This document shows, piece after piece, positions 1 through 6,706 of a stretch of DNA of 44,856 nt; the first letter of the stretch is position 1; each line of letters starts with the position of its first letter. The stretch is from Nitrospira sp. Its GTDB lineage: Bacteria; Nitrospirota; Nitrospiria; Nitrospirales; Nitrospiraceae. The notes beneath the pieces were generated by a model. The model was not told where the DNA came from, did no database searches, and saw nothing but the letters and a program-made list of their open reading frames with translations. The DNA is taken from assembly GCA_016873495.1 (NCBI GenBank), contig VGXC01000027.1, positions 1-44,856 on the forward strand, written 5' to 3'. The position numbers and the translations under genes were made by a program.

Positions 1-76
1 AAGCATCAGTGTTTCATATCCGTAACAGCATAGATGAGTCAAATTCCTGCGCGCCGCTAACGCAGCGTACATCCTC

Positions 77-108
77 TTGACAAGCAAAAATTAAGGCGTA
101 AGCTTACG
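77..108 (+). promoter_or_regulatory. Possible promoter with palindrome upstream of the caspase-like gene
   Basis: TTGACA at 77-82 is followed 16 bases later by TAAGCT at 99-104, a weak -10 match. A perfect 12-base palindrome, CGTAAGCTTACG at 97-108, overlaps that -10 and could be an operator. The gene start is about 170 bases downstream, so the link is uncertain. Nothing else in 1-277 was recognised. Confidence 0.3.
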
Positions 109-277
109 TGCATATTACTTAATTCTCTTCTCTCTTGGGAGATGTGTCATGTTGCCACCAGCAATGCTTAGCCCACTACATCTTCCGCCTCCATTACTTC
201 CTCACAAAGCTCTTGCAATCAATCACCGACTTTCAAAACTGCCCCGAAATCCACGAGATAACTAATGAGGTGATGCG

Positions 278-1234
278 GTGAAACTCGTGAAACCCATTAT
301 TAGCGTCCCATTCCTTATGTTCTTCGCCATTTCATTGAGCGGTTGTGTTTACCTGATGGACATGGGCAAGCCTTCACGAGAAACGTGGAAAGCTGACCTA
401 CAGTCGAAAAAGAACACACCACCCGCAAGCGCTGAGCCAACCCAAACCGCACAGGATGTGGACACCGTTCCAGCCCCATTGGTTAATGAAAAGCAGAATG
501 CCTATGCCGTGGTTATAGGAATTGAGGAGTATCGCGAAAAGCTTCCGAAGGCTGACTATGCCGTGCGTGATGCAAAAACAATGAGCGAATACCTCACGAA
601 GGTACTGGGCTACCCGGAGAAAAATGTTGTAGTCCGTTTGAATGAGAAAGCAGCCAAGGGCGACCTCGAGAAATTTTTTGGGCCCTGGCTGAAAAACAAC
701 GTCGAGCCTGGGGGATCCGTTTTTGTGTACTATTCTGGCCACGGCGCTCCCAATCCAAAAACTGGAGATGCTTATTTAGTGCCATATGATGGAGACCCTA
801 CCTTCGTCGAAACTACAGCGTATCCGGTGAAGAGGCTATACGAAGACTTGGGCAAACTACCAGCAAAAGAGGTTGTTGTGCTTCTTGATTCCTGTTTCTC
901 TGGAGCTGGAGGCCGATCCCTCATTGCAAAAGGTTCAAAGCCGATGATCCTTGTGAATGAAAATATTCTGCTCCCTCATGGCAAGGTCACAGTGCTATCG
1001 GCTTCATCTGTAGATCAAATTAGCATGGCCTACGAAGAGAAAGGGCACGGGCTGCTCACCTACTATGTTCTGAGAGGACTGCAGGAAGCAAAATACATCA
1101 ATGTGGATGGCAGTCTCAAATTGAGAGACCTCTTCGAATATGTAAAGCCACAGGTCGAACGAATAGCTCGGAAGCAATACAACACTGATCAAACTCCGCA
1201 ATTAATTGCGCCGACCGGCTTACCGGATCGATAG
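278..1234 (+). CDS. Caspase-family (peptidase C14, orthocaspase-like) lipoprotein
   Basis: This is a predicted cysteine peptidase of the caspase/metacaspase fold, anchored as a lipoprotein on the periplasmic side of a membrane. The N-terminus is a short signal peptide ending in the lipobox LSGC (Cys23). A low-complexity linker runs to about residue 70. The caspase domain starts at NAYAVVIGIEEY, with the catalytic histidine in YYSGHG (His155) and the nucleophile in LLDSCFSG (Cys206), so the dyad is intact. Translation starts at GTG 278, preceded by GAGG at 267-270. Prokaryotic caspase homologues usually cleave after Arg or Lys; the substrate here is unknown. The gene lies in an AT-rich stretch and is followed 58 bases later by another lipoprotein gene, so the two may be co-transcribed. 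The fold is secure from both motifs; the biological role is not. Confidence 0.9.
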   Translation: MKLVKPIISVPFLMFFAISLSGCVYLMDMGKPSRETWKADLQSKKNTPPASAEPTQTAQDVDTVPAPLVNEKQNAYAVVIGIEEYREKLPKADYAVRDAKTMSEYLTKVLGYPEKNVVVRLNEKAAKGDLEKFFGPWLKNNVEPGGSVFVYYSGHGAPNPKTGDAYLVPYDGDPTFVETTAYPVKRLYEDLGKLPAKEVVVLLDSCFSGAGGRSLIAKGSKPMILVNENILLPHGKVTVLSASSVDQISMAYEEKGHGLLTYYVLRGLQEAKYINVDGSLKLRDLFEYVKPQVERIARKQYNTDQTPQLIAPTGLPDR

Positions 1235-1292
1235 CCCTTGGTTTCCATGAGACATAAGAGGAGTCCTGCTTACTTCAAAAGGGAGATGCATC

Positions 1293-1913
1293 ATGCCAAA
1301 GCCTTTTCTCGTTCTAATGCTGTGGCTGTCAATTGAGTTGACCGGATGCCAGACTGCTGTTTTAGTAAAAGTGGATGATGCCGATCTCATGCAACCTAAG
1401 TCTCCGACGAACATGCAAATTACTCTCTTGTCGAAAGCTAAGGATGTCCGGACGCAGGCTGTCGATCAGGTCGGAAGACACACTATAAGTCTTTTAATGA
1501 TCCCTGGCCCAACCGTTACAACCGAAAGAGAGCACCTCGACGAAGCCATTGCAAACAGTGTCAAGTCAGCATTGAAAAAGAGTGGCTATAGCGTTTCTGA
1601 AGTAGACAAAATCGATCAGAGCAAGAGTCCTGTCCTCGTGGTACAAATTGATGACCTACGCAACTATCTTTTCAGCTGGATTTATCCGCTTGGAATAGTT
1701 TGGGGGAAAATGGAATTAAGTCTCCACCTAATGAGTCCAGATGGAAAGGAATTATGGAAGGCCAATGCGGAAGGTCATGGAGGGTTCATGGCATCCTTAC
1801 TGTACATGTCTGGATTTGAAACTCGAGTCCAAAGTGACTTAAGAGCAAATTTGGATCAGATTATTGAAATGGTAACATCCGAGGAATTCAAAAACGCGTT
1901 AAAAAAAGCATAG
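1293..1913 (+). CDS. Hypothetical lipoprotein
   Basis: A 206-residue protein of unrecognised family. The signal peptide ends in the lipobox LTGC (Cys19), so it should be lipidated and exported. The mature part has mixed alpha/beta character with no cysteine or metal-binding motif. The segment TEREHLDEAIANSVKSALKK resembles the helical region after the first strand in lipoproteins that combine into oligomeric outer-membrane assemblies, but this is only an impression. ATG 1293 has AAGGGAG upstream at about 1278-1284. It follows the caspase-like gene on the same strand at 58 bases and shares its AT-rich composition, so the pair may have arrived together. No function is assigned. Confidence 0.75.
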   Translation: MPKPFLVLMLWLSIELTGCQTAVLVKVDDADLMQPKSPTNMQITLLSKAKDVRTQAVDQVGRHTISLLMIPGPTVTTEREHLDEAIANSVKSALKKSGYSVSEVDKIDQSKSPVLVVQIDDLRNYLFSWIYPLGIVWGKMELSLHLMSPDGKELWKANAEGHGGFMASLLYMSGFETRVQSDLRANLDQIIEMVTSEEFKNALKKA

Positions 1914-1984
1914 CCACGCTCCAATAATATTAACCAAGTATAGGGCTTCGTTTGTAGCGCAAGCTTGCCCGTGGCTTGGTTTTC

Positions 1985-2087
1985 CTAATGGATCAGCGTT
2001 ACCTTCCCCGCCGTGCCCATGATGGCGATCTCGGTTCTGTAATAGAGCGACAGGTATGTAGTGAGCGTGGTCGTGATTTTGGCGTTA
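1985..2087 (-). pseudogene. C-terminal fragment of a paralogue of the 3129-3482 lipoprotein
   Basis: Reading the minus strand gives AKITTTLTTYLSLYYRTEIA followed by IMGTAGKVTLIH and a TAG stop at 1985-1987. The intact lipoprotein at 3129-3482 has AKITTTLTSYLALYYKTEIT at its C-terminus. An in-frame TAG lies just upstream of the conserved part (near 2093), and no N-terminal half is recognisable. It is therefore a decayed duplicate about 1.1 kb from its relative. The remainder of 1914-2207 shows only G-rich text with a doubled GGGGGGCGAGGC word near 2165-2195. Confidence 0.75.
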
Positions 2088-2207
2088 CCAGGCTAGAGGC
2101 GAAAGGGACAGCTTCCCGGTGAAAGCCCCTTGCCAGGCCTCAGACCGTTCTGGTCCCCCGCGCAGGGGGGGGCGAGGCCACTGGCTGGGGGGCGAGGCAC
2201 ACGGGAA

Positions 2208-2477
2208 TCATGCCGCCACTTCCACACGAGGATTCACGAGCCGTGAACGCGGCGGATTCACTTTTTCCACGCATACAGAGACGAGCGGCTGGCCGGGCTC
2301 GCGCCGTGCCTTTGCGATCTCCAGATTCTTCGCGCAGAAGTCCGGATCATCTTCAGGGAGCAGCACGATCAGCGCCTGCTCCGGAATTCGCTCAGCCACT
2401 TCCGGGTGCTCCAACATATACAAATCAAACTCCCGCGACAGCGCGAGATTCTTGCTGAACATTTCTTGGTCCGTCAT
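2208..2477 (-). CDS. Small acidic protein, DUF5647-like
   Basis: An 89-residue soluble protein. Its core, EFDLYMLEHPEVAERIPEQA followed by LIVLLPEDDPDFCAKNLEIA, matches my memory of the DUF5647 family, small proteins often found beside toxin-antitoxin genes. It is the third gene of a minus-strand operon. Its ATG overlaps the stop of the preceding gene by four bases (2474-2477), implying translational coupling. It has no catalytic motif or membrane segment. The family name is from memory and unverified; the coding call rests on the coupled operon and protein-like composition. Confidence 0.7.
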   Translation of the reverse strand: MTDQEMFSKNLALSREFDLYMLEHPEVAERIPEQALIVLLPEDDPDFCAKNLEIAKARREPGQPLVSVCVEKVNPPRSRLVNPRVEVAA

Positions 2478-2788
2478 AGCCGCCTCCCTCTCACATAGCC
2501 CGCCTTGTAGCGCTCCCAGTTCTCTTCAATATCTCGATCGGCGACCGTGAGCGCCTCCGCCAAATCCGCGGTGAGGAGCGGAATCTTTTCGACGGTTCCA
2601 TCGGGGCACACCTTGTCCATGTGCGGAAACCCGTGTGCCGTATCATACCGCATTACCGGTTGCCACGTTCCTTCAAGGTAGGTCTCATACTGGACCACAA
2701 ATTTGACCACTTTCCCCTGTATCGTCGTATGTTCATGCCGTTTTCGGTCATCCAAGGTCAGCAAGTAGCTGTATCGGACGACCTTCAC
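2474..2788 (-). CDS. Conserved hypothetical protein between Phd-type antitoxin and DUF5647-like gene
   Basis: A 104-residue, charged soluble protein. Recognisable features are the N-terminal strand MKVVRYSYLLTLDDRKRHEH, a central YDTAHGFPHMDKVCPDG segment rich in His and Asp, and a C-terminal helix ending ENWERYKAGY. It overlaps the upstream antitoxin gene by four bases (2785-2788) and the downstream gene by four bases, so all three are translationally coupled. In a Phd/VapB operon this slot normally holds a toxin, but no PIN, RelE or Fic motif is visible. It may be a toxin of another fold, or a conserved cargo gene that replaced the toxin. Confidence 0.7.
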   Translation of the reverse strand: MKVVRYSYLLTLDDRKRHEHTTIQGKVVKFVVQYETYLEGTWQPVMRYDTAHGFPHMDKVCPDGTVEKIPLLTADLAEALTVADRDIEENWERYKAGYVRGRRL

Positions 2789-3066
2789 CGACGATCTTCG
2801 AGAATGGCTTGCGAGACAGGCGGGCCTGAGATTTTCACGGGACGAATGCGTTTTCGAAAATTTCGTGCGGGGAGTGTGATCTGACCTTCCGCCGCCAGCT
2901 TTGCAAGCCGAGCCTCGCGGCTGACCGGCTGCGGCGCATGCTGAATCGGCTGAAGCAGAGCGATGGGCTTCCCCCGCTCGGTCACAACCACTTCTTCTCC
3001 TCGCTTGGTCCGGCGAAGATAGTGGGTGAGGCGATTTTTCAATTCCTTCACACCAACTCCGCTCAT
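2785..3066 (-). CDS. Phd/YefM-family antitoxin
   Basis: A 93-residue DNA-binding antitoxin. The N-terminal half is a typical Phd/YefM fold: VGVKELKNRLTHYLRRTKRG, then EEVVVTERGKPIALLQPI. The C-terminal half ends PVSQAILEDRR, the tail usually seen in antitoxins coupled to a PIN-domain VapC toxin. Here the next gene is not a PIN protein. The ATG at 3066 has GGAGGGG just upstream, and a near-consensus promoter lies at 3088-3115. Such antitoxins normally repress their own promoter and neutralise the partner by direct binding. The family call is firm; the partner's toxicity is inference. Confidence 0.88.
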   Translation of the reverse strand: MSGVGVKELKNRLTHYLRRTKRGEEVVVTERGKPIALLQPIQHAPQPVSREARLAKLAAEGQITLPARNFRKRIRPVKISGPPVSQAILEDRR

Positions 3067-3087
3067 GGCTTCCCCTCCAATGTGGCT

Positions 3088-3115
3088 ATTGTAGCTACCA
3101 GAATGGAATTGTCAA
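3088..3115 (-). promoter_or_regulatory. Near-consensus sigma-70-type promoter of the Phd operon
   Basis: On the minus strand TTGACA (3110-3115) is followed after 16 bases by TACAAT (3088-3093). The expected transcript start is near 3081, leaving only a short leader with the GGAGGGG ribosome site before ATG 3066. The spacer contains the palindrome GTAGCTAC (3091-3098), a plausible operator for autorepression by the antitoxin. Confidence 0.7.
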
Positions 3116-3128
3116 CCTATCCGGAGGC

Positions 3129-3482
3129 TCAACGGGTCGGTGGAGGAGCGGCAGTCAGTTTCGCCGCCGTGCCCATGACGGTGATTTCGGTCTTGTAATA
3201 GAGGGCGAGATAGGAAGTGAGCGTGGTCGTGATTTTGGCATCGAGGAGTAGATCGCCGTTCTTCTGCCTGAGCGCATCTTGCTTGGCCTCCTCGTACAGC
3301 GCCTTGTCGGCCCAGACGGCCCAGAGCCAGTGGCCGGCCGAGGCGGAACCATAGACCGGGCCCAGCTTTTCCACCACGGCGTTGGGAGGCAGCAGCTTGT
3401 CCTGGGCGATGTTCGTCCCCATCACCGTCGCACAGCCGGTGAGCGCCGCTAGGCACGCTATGACAAGCAGCCGCCGCTTCAT
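3129..3482 (-). CDS. Small lipoprotein of unknown function
   Basis: A 117-residue exported lipoprotein with lipobox LTGC (Cys17). The mature chain has a GDLLLDAKITTTLTSYLALY segment followed by an amphipathic C-terminal strand, the pattern of small lipoproteins in which GDLL(x)DA leads into a beta strand. It overlaps the stop/start of the upstream lipoprotein gene (3479-3482, ATGA), so the two are translationally coupled. The upstream protein shares the GDLL motif and an equivalent hydrophobic strand, so they look like diverged paralogues. A broken third copy lies at 1985-2087. No catalytic residues are visible. Confidence 0.8.
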   Translation of the reverse strand: MKRRLLVIACLAALTGCATVMGTNIAQDKLLPPNAVVEKLGPVYGSASAGHWLWAVWADKALYEEAKQDALRQKNGDLLLDAKITTTLTSYLALYYKTEITVMGTAAKLTAAPPPTR

Positions 3483-3919
3483 CGTCCGGGCTCCCGTTCA
3501 GATTTGGCAGGGAGATTGCCGGGCGGCAACGGAGGGGCGGAAGACGCCTGCTCCACCTTGGCGACGGTGCCTTCCGCTTTCCAATGCACCCACCAGATCG
3601 TCAGTAAGTCAACCCCGGGCAAGGCTGCGCGGACGGCATAGAAGGACAGCACATAGTCGGTGAGCAGATCGCCCTGCTTCTTTTGGATGGCCTCCCGGAT
3701 GGCCTCTTGTTGGCTGGTCGGGTCCAGCAGATCAACCAGCCCCCCAAATGTCGCTTCAAAGTGCTCGGCTGTGCCTTCCGCATGCCCCAGAGGCACAACC
3801 TTGGCATCGTTGGGGATCTGATGCGATTGGGCCGTAGGAAAGACGCCGAGCGCTGTCGTGCATCCGGACCCACTTGCGGCCAGCAAGAGCAAAAAGACGG
3901 ATGGCAACCATTTCGTCAT
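3479..3919 (-). CDS. Small lipoprotein, paralogue of the following gene
   Basis: The open frame begins at 3940, but the likely start is the ATG at 3919, which gives a normal signal peptide (MTKWLPSVFLLLLAASGSGC) with a lipobox-type cysteine. The mature protein contains EAIREAIQKKQGDLLTDYVL followed by a hydrophobic strand and TIWWVHWKAEGTVAKV, the same order of elements as in the 117-residue neighbour. It is the first gene of a two-gene operon with a four-base overlap. No enzyme motif is seen; a structural or assembly role in the envelope is possible but unsupported. Confidence 0.78.
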   Translation of the reverse strand: MTKWLPSVFLLLLAASGSGCTTALGVFPTAQSHQIPNDAKVVPLGHAEGTAEHFEATFGGLVDLLDPTSQQEAIREAIQKKQGDLLTDYVLSFYAVRAALPGVDLLTIWWVHWKAEGTVAKVEQASSAPPLPPGNLPAKSEREPGR

Positions 3920-4067
3920 CGGCGAGCCGGGGGGGATCATTGTAGGTCTGATTTTTTACTCTCAAGCGTCTAAGCTGTCAACTAGCCCCATTGATCATGA
4001 CCTGTGCTGCTTGACTGACTGAGTCAATCGCTACATAGTAATCCCCAGGACTGCCAAGCAAAAGGAG

Positions 4068-4618
4068 GTGCGTATGCTTGCCCATCGCCTCATCCTCCTC
4101 CTATTCCTGTTCACCCTTTCCTCTCCCGCCATCGCTTCGGCCACCGATGCCAAGGCCATTGATGCCGATGTGGACGTGACGCTGAAAGATTTTTCCGAAA
4201 AGGTCACGGGCTCCGAGGATTTTCTCAAGACCGCCAAGGGTATTCTCGTGTTTCCCGCCATCTACAAGGCGGGATTTATCTTCGGGGCGGAGTATGGCAA
4301 CGGCGCGCTGCGCGTCAACGGTAAGAGCGTCGATTACTACAACACCGTCGCCGCTTCCTTCGGCTTTCAGATCGGGGCGAAAAGACCGCGCTGATTCTGA
4401 TGTTCATGAAAGACGCAGCATTGGAAAAATTCAGGAAGAGTATGGGCTTCGAGTTGGGCGTGGATGCCAGCGCAACGCTGGTCACTGTCGGCGCCAATGG
4501 GTCGCTGGATACGACGAAGCTGGCGGAACCCATCCTGGCCTTCGTCCTGAACCAAAGGGGCCTGATGGCGGGAGTCACATTGGAAGGCGCCAAGTTCACG
4601 AAACTCGACGCGAAATAA
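4068..4618 (+). pseudogene. SYLF-domain (Ysc84-like) secreted protein, interrupted by a frameshift
   Basis: Two adjoining frames make up one SYLF/Ysc84 protein. The first (4068-4394) has a signal peptide ending near IASA and the domain start GILVFPAIYKAGFIFGAEYG. The second (4400-4618) continues LILMFMKDAALEKFRKSMGF and ends GVTLEGAKFTKL. Related proteins read IGAQKKTxxIMFM without interruption. Here GCGAAAAG at 4377-4384 appears to lack one base, so the first frame ends in KRPR and a stop. A one-base insertion, or a -1 slip at this point, restores the full domain. SYLF proteins bind lipids and in bacteria are periplasmic. A sequencing error cannot be excluded. The 3' end overlaps the convergent phosphoesterase gene by 23 bases. 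Confidence 0.8.
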
Positions 4619-5138
4619 CCCGAACGCTTAATGGCTCCGGCCGGTCGGCCAGCGGGATGACAACGGGCGTGACCGTTCCTTGTTCGATGACCAGGATACC
4701 GACGCCTCGTGGAAGCTGAAAACGCTTCGGCCCAGCCGAGCCGGGATTGAAGAGCAGCGTCTTGTCCAGCCACTCGGCCTTCTGCCGGTGTGTGTGGCCG
4801 AAGACGCAGATGTCCGGTTGCTCCCGATCCAGAAACGACCGCCCTTCTTTCGTCAGTTTGCCGCCCTCGTAAAGAATGTGCCGGAGCGCGATCCGTTTGC
4901 CGCCGAACTCAATCACGAGTTCTCCGCTGAATCCACTCCGCTCATAACCGTCCACGTTGCCCGACACAGCCGTGACCGGCGCAATCCGCTCCAGTTGCTC
5001 AAGCACCGACGAGCCCCCGATATCCCCTGCATGCAGGATGTGATCGACCCCTTGAAAATGTCGCAGGATGGCCTGGTCGAACAGCCCATGGGTGTCGGCG
5101 ATCACTCCGATGCGAACAGGTTTGGATCGTGGGGGCAT
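4596..5138 (-). CDS. YfcE/MJ0936-type metallophosphoesterase
   Basis: A 180-residue cytoplasmic phosphodiesterase of the calcineurin-like fold. All metal-binding blocks are in order: IGVIADTHG near residue 10, HAGDIGG near residue 36, GNVDG near residue 60 (canonical GNCD or GNHD), FGHTH near residue 113 and NPGSAG near residue 132. Members hydrolyse phosphodiesters such as cyclic nucleotides or bis-pNPP with Mn or Mg; the natural substrate is usually unknown. It is transcribed toward the SYLF gene and overlaps its 3' end by 23 bases. The family is clear and the substrate is not. Confidence 0.9.
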   Translation of the reverse strand: MPPRSKPVRIGVIADTHGLFDQAILRHFQGVDHILHAGDIGGSSVLEQLERIAPVTAVSGNVDGYERSGFSGELVIEFGGKRIALRHILYEGGKLTKEGRSFLDREQPDICVFGHTHRQKAEWLDKTLLFNPGSAGPKRFQLPRGVGILVIEQGTVTPVVIPLADRPEPLSVRVISRRVS

Positions 5139-5216
5139 CGCTACGCCTTCGTTACCGCCCAGCCTGCACCGAACCCCAGCCGAATATGCCCCGGAACGGC
5201 GTCCACATTGCTATGC

Positions 5217-5245
5217 TTGCAAGACCCCTTCCCTTTCAGTATCCT
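5217..5245 (+). promoter_or_regulatory. Candidate promoter for the ParE-type toxin-antitoxin pair
   Basis: TTGCAA at 5217-5222 and TATCCT at 5240-5245 are separated by 17 bases. The antitoxin ATG is at 5282 with GGGAGG upstream. The match is 4/6 at each element, so it is plausible but not strong. Confidence 0.4.
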
Positions 5246-5281
5246 TTGACGAGCCCTTAACTCCACGTTGGGAGGTATGCC

Positions 5282-5467
5282 ATGCTCTCCGCCAAGGAAC
5301 AAATGGCCAAAATCGTCGCTGCGCAACCCGACGATAGTTCCTATGACGAGATTCTCCGCGAACTCGCATTCGCTCGGATGGTTGAGCGAGGATTGGCTGA
5401 CTCCGATGCGCGCCGTCTTATCAGCAACGAGGACATGGGCCGTCGAATTCGTTTATGGCAGAGCTGA
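5282..5467 (+). CDS. Antitoxin of a ParE/RelE-type module
   Basis: A 61-residue acidic, helical protein. The run PDDSSYDEILRELAFARMVE followed by RGLADSDARRLISNEDMGRR is characteristic of small addiction-module antitoxins paired with RelE/ParE-superfamily toxins. ATG 5282 has GGGAGG about seven bases upstream. The gene overlaps the toxin gene by 13 bases, indicating coupled translation with antitoxin first, the usual order. No separate DNA-binding domain is visible at this length. Confidence rests on the sequence pattern and the neighbour. Confidence 0.85.
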   Translation: MLSAKEQMAKIVAAQPDDSSYDEILRELAFARMVERGLADSDARRLISNEDMGRRIRLWQS

Positions 5468-5751
5468 ACTGGACCGAAGAAGCCGAGCGATGGTTGCGCG
5501 ACATCCATGAATTTATTGCCCGGGATAATCCTTCCGCTGCAACTCGCACCATCCAAGCTATCTACGAAACAGCCCAACTTCTTCGCCAGTTCCCGGAATC
5601 GGGATATCGCTACCCTCTACACCCTTCCCGGCATATCAGAATCCTGCTCTATGGTCACTATCGAATTGCGTACTTGATCAAAAGCGACGGGAACCTTGAT
5701 ATCTTAGGTGTGTTCCATGGTGCGCTCGACATGGATCGGTATCTGCTCTAA
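5455..5751 (+). CDS. ParE/RelE-superfamily toxin
   Basis: A 98-residue protein with the full small-toxin pattern: LNWTEEAERWLRDIHEFIAR, then NPSAATRTIQAIYETAQLL, a PESGYRYP turn, RILLYGHYRIAYLI and the final FHGALDMDRYL strand. RelE toxins cleave ribosome-bound mRNA and ParE toxins poison gyrase. The Arg and Tyr in the central strands fit either, and the arrangement looks closer to ParE. It overlaps the antitoxin gene by 13 bases. The gene ends 15 bases before a decayed protease-gene fragment on the other strand. Confidence 0.88.
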   Translation: MAELNWTEEAERWLRDIHEFIARDNPSAATRTIQAIYETAQLLRQFPESGYRYPLHPSRHIRILLYGHYRIAYLIKSDGNLDILGVFHGALDMDRYLL

Positions 5752-5766
5752 CGCGAGAACGCCGCC

Positions 5767-5875
5767 TCAGTCCATCTTTACCGCGCTCCACTCGAAAGAA
5801 AACGGCTCGGGCGTCTGGCGGGATAACGAGGCCGCTTCGGCCTTGAGCCGTTCGCGCGGGCCGCGCTCATGGGCA
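5767..5875 (-). pseudogene. Detached 3' end of an M48 protease gene
   Basis: On the minus strand this encodes RLKAEAASLSRQTPEPFSFE, then WSAVKMD and a TGA at 5767-5769. The intact M48 protease at 6707-7813 ends with the same residues up to WSAV. Bases 5780-5850 are identical to 6723-6793 (71/71). Upstream, the match to CCCATGAGCGCGGC continues but with one base missing, so the frame is broken. The stop context differs from the intact gene, so it is either a decayed paralogue end or a duplicated tail altered at its end. Confidence 0.75.
5780..5850. repeat. 71-bp perfect direct repeat, copy 1
   Basis: Identical to 6723-6793 in the same orientation, 943 bases away. The VapBC pair lies between the copies. 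Confidence 0.85.
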
Positions 5876-5978
5876 ACGACTCGAAAACCGTGCGCCTCCC
5901 TCATCGCCACCATCATCACTGCAACCTTGACGACATACTACTGGTTGATTAAACTGGTTGGCATGGAGGGTGCCTCGC

Positions 5979-6233
5979 ATGGCCAGAAAAGCCTCGGACG
6001 TCAGCGCTTTTGAAGCCAAAACGCACTTGGCGGAATTGCTGCGGGAAACAGAAGCGGGCCGGTCGTTCGTCATTCGAAGGCGCGGGAAACCTGTCGCCCG
6101 CTTGATCCCTCCCGGGGAAGAGACCGTGAGTCGGTCTCCGAAAGAGCTGGCGGCGGCTTTCCGACAAATCCGCAAGAACATCCCCGGGCTCATCGACGTT
6201 CAGGCCCTGATCGAAGAAGGGCGCCGTTTCTGA
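5979..6233 (+). CDS. vapB: Phd/VapB-family antitoxin
   Basis: An antitoxin of the Phd/YefM type: VSAFEAKTHLAELLRETEAG followed by RSFVIRRRGKPVARLIPPG. The C-terminal part, ending DVQALIEEGRRF, is the expected toxin-binding tail. The open frame reaches back to TTG 5958, but ATG 5979 is preferred because GGAGGG at 5966-5971 is correctly placed. Its stop overlaps the toxin ATG (6233), giving translational coupling. It should bind the toxin and repress the operon. Confidence 0.88.
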   Translation: MARKASDVSAFEAKTHLAELLRETEAGRSFVIRRRGKPVARLIPPGEETVSRSPKELAAAFRQIRKNIPGLIDVQALIEEGRRF

Positions 6234-6649
6234 TGGAGTGGGTGCTCGATTGTTCCCTGGCTCTGGCCTGGGCGCTTCCGGACGAATCGTCCTCCAAGGC
6301 GGAACGGTTTCTGGCGGCTCTCCCCTCGGATGGAGCCCTCTGGGTTCCGGCCTTGTGGTGGTATGAACTGGCCAATGGTCTGACCATCGCGCGACGACGA
6401 AGTCGGCTGTCCGAGGCCGATAGTCTGCGGCTGACCGACTTATTCGGGGCCCTCCCACTCCACACGGACACCGATCTGCATCCCAATTCTATCTGGCGGC
6501 TCCAGACCCTGGCCGCACGGTTCGGGCTGTCGGCCTATGACGCGGCCTACCTCGATCTGGCCCAACGAAGGGGAATCGGGCTTGCCACGCTGGACCAAGC
6601 GCTGCTCACCGCCGCGCGGAAAGCCGGTGTCGACGTGTCACGCTTGTAA
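6233..6649 (+). CDS. vapC: PIN-domain ribonuclease toxin, VapC family
   Basis: A 138-residue PIN-domain protein with the four acidic active-site residues in place: Asp6 (VLDCSLALAW), Glu45 (WYELANGL), Asp103 (AYDAAYLDLA) and Asp121 (LATLDQAL). VapC toxins are Mg-dependent endoribonucleases that cut tRNA or rRNA and stall translation. The gene is coupled to the antitoxin by a one-base overlap. It is intact and full length. The pair sits between two copies of the M48 gene's 3' end, suggesting it was inserted there as a unit. Confidence 0.9.
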   Translation: MEWVLDCSLALAWALPDESSSKAERFLAALPSDGALWVPALWWYELANGLTIARRRSRLSEADSLRLTDLFGALPLHTDTDLHPNSIWRLQTLAARFGLSAYDAAYLDLAQRRGIGLATLDQALLTAARKAGVDVSRL

Positions 6650-6706
6650 CCTCCGCATCGAACGGCCACCTCGCCTGGAATCCGCTCCGCTCATTTCCAT
6701 CCGCCC

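Noticed and set aside
2160..2200. Doubled GGGGGGCGAGGC word
   Set aside because: Only two copies in G-rich text; no link to a gene, and insufficient to call a repeat element.
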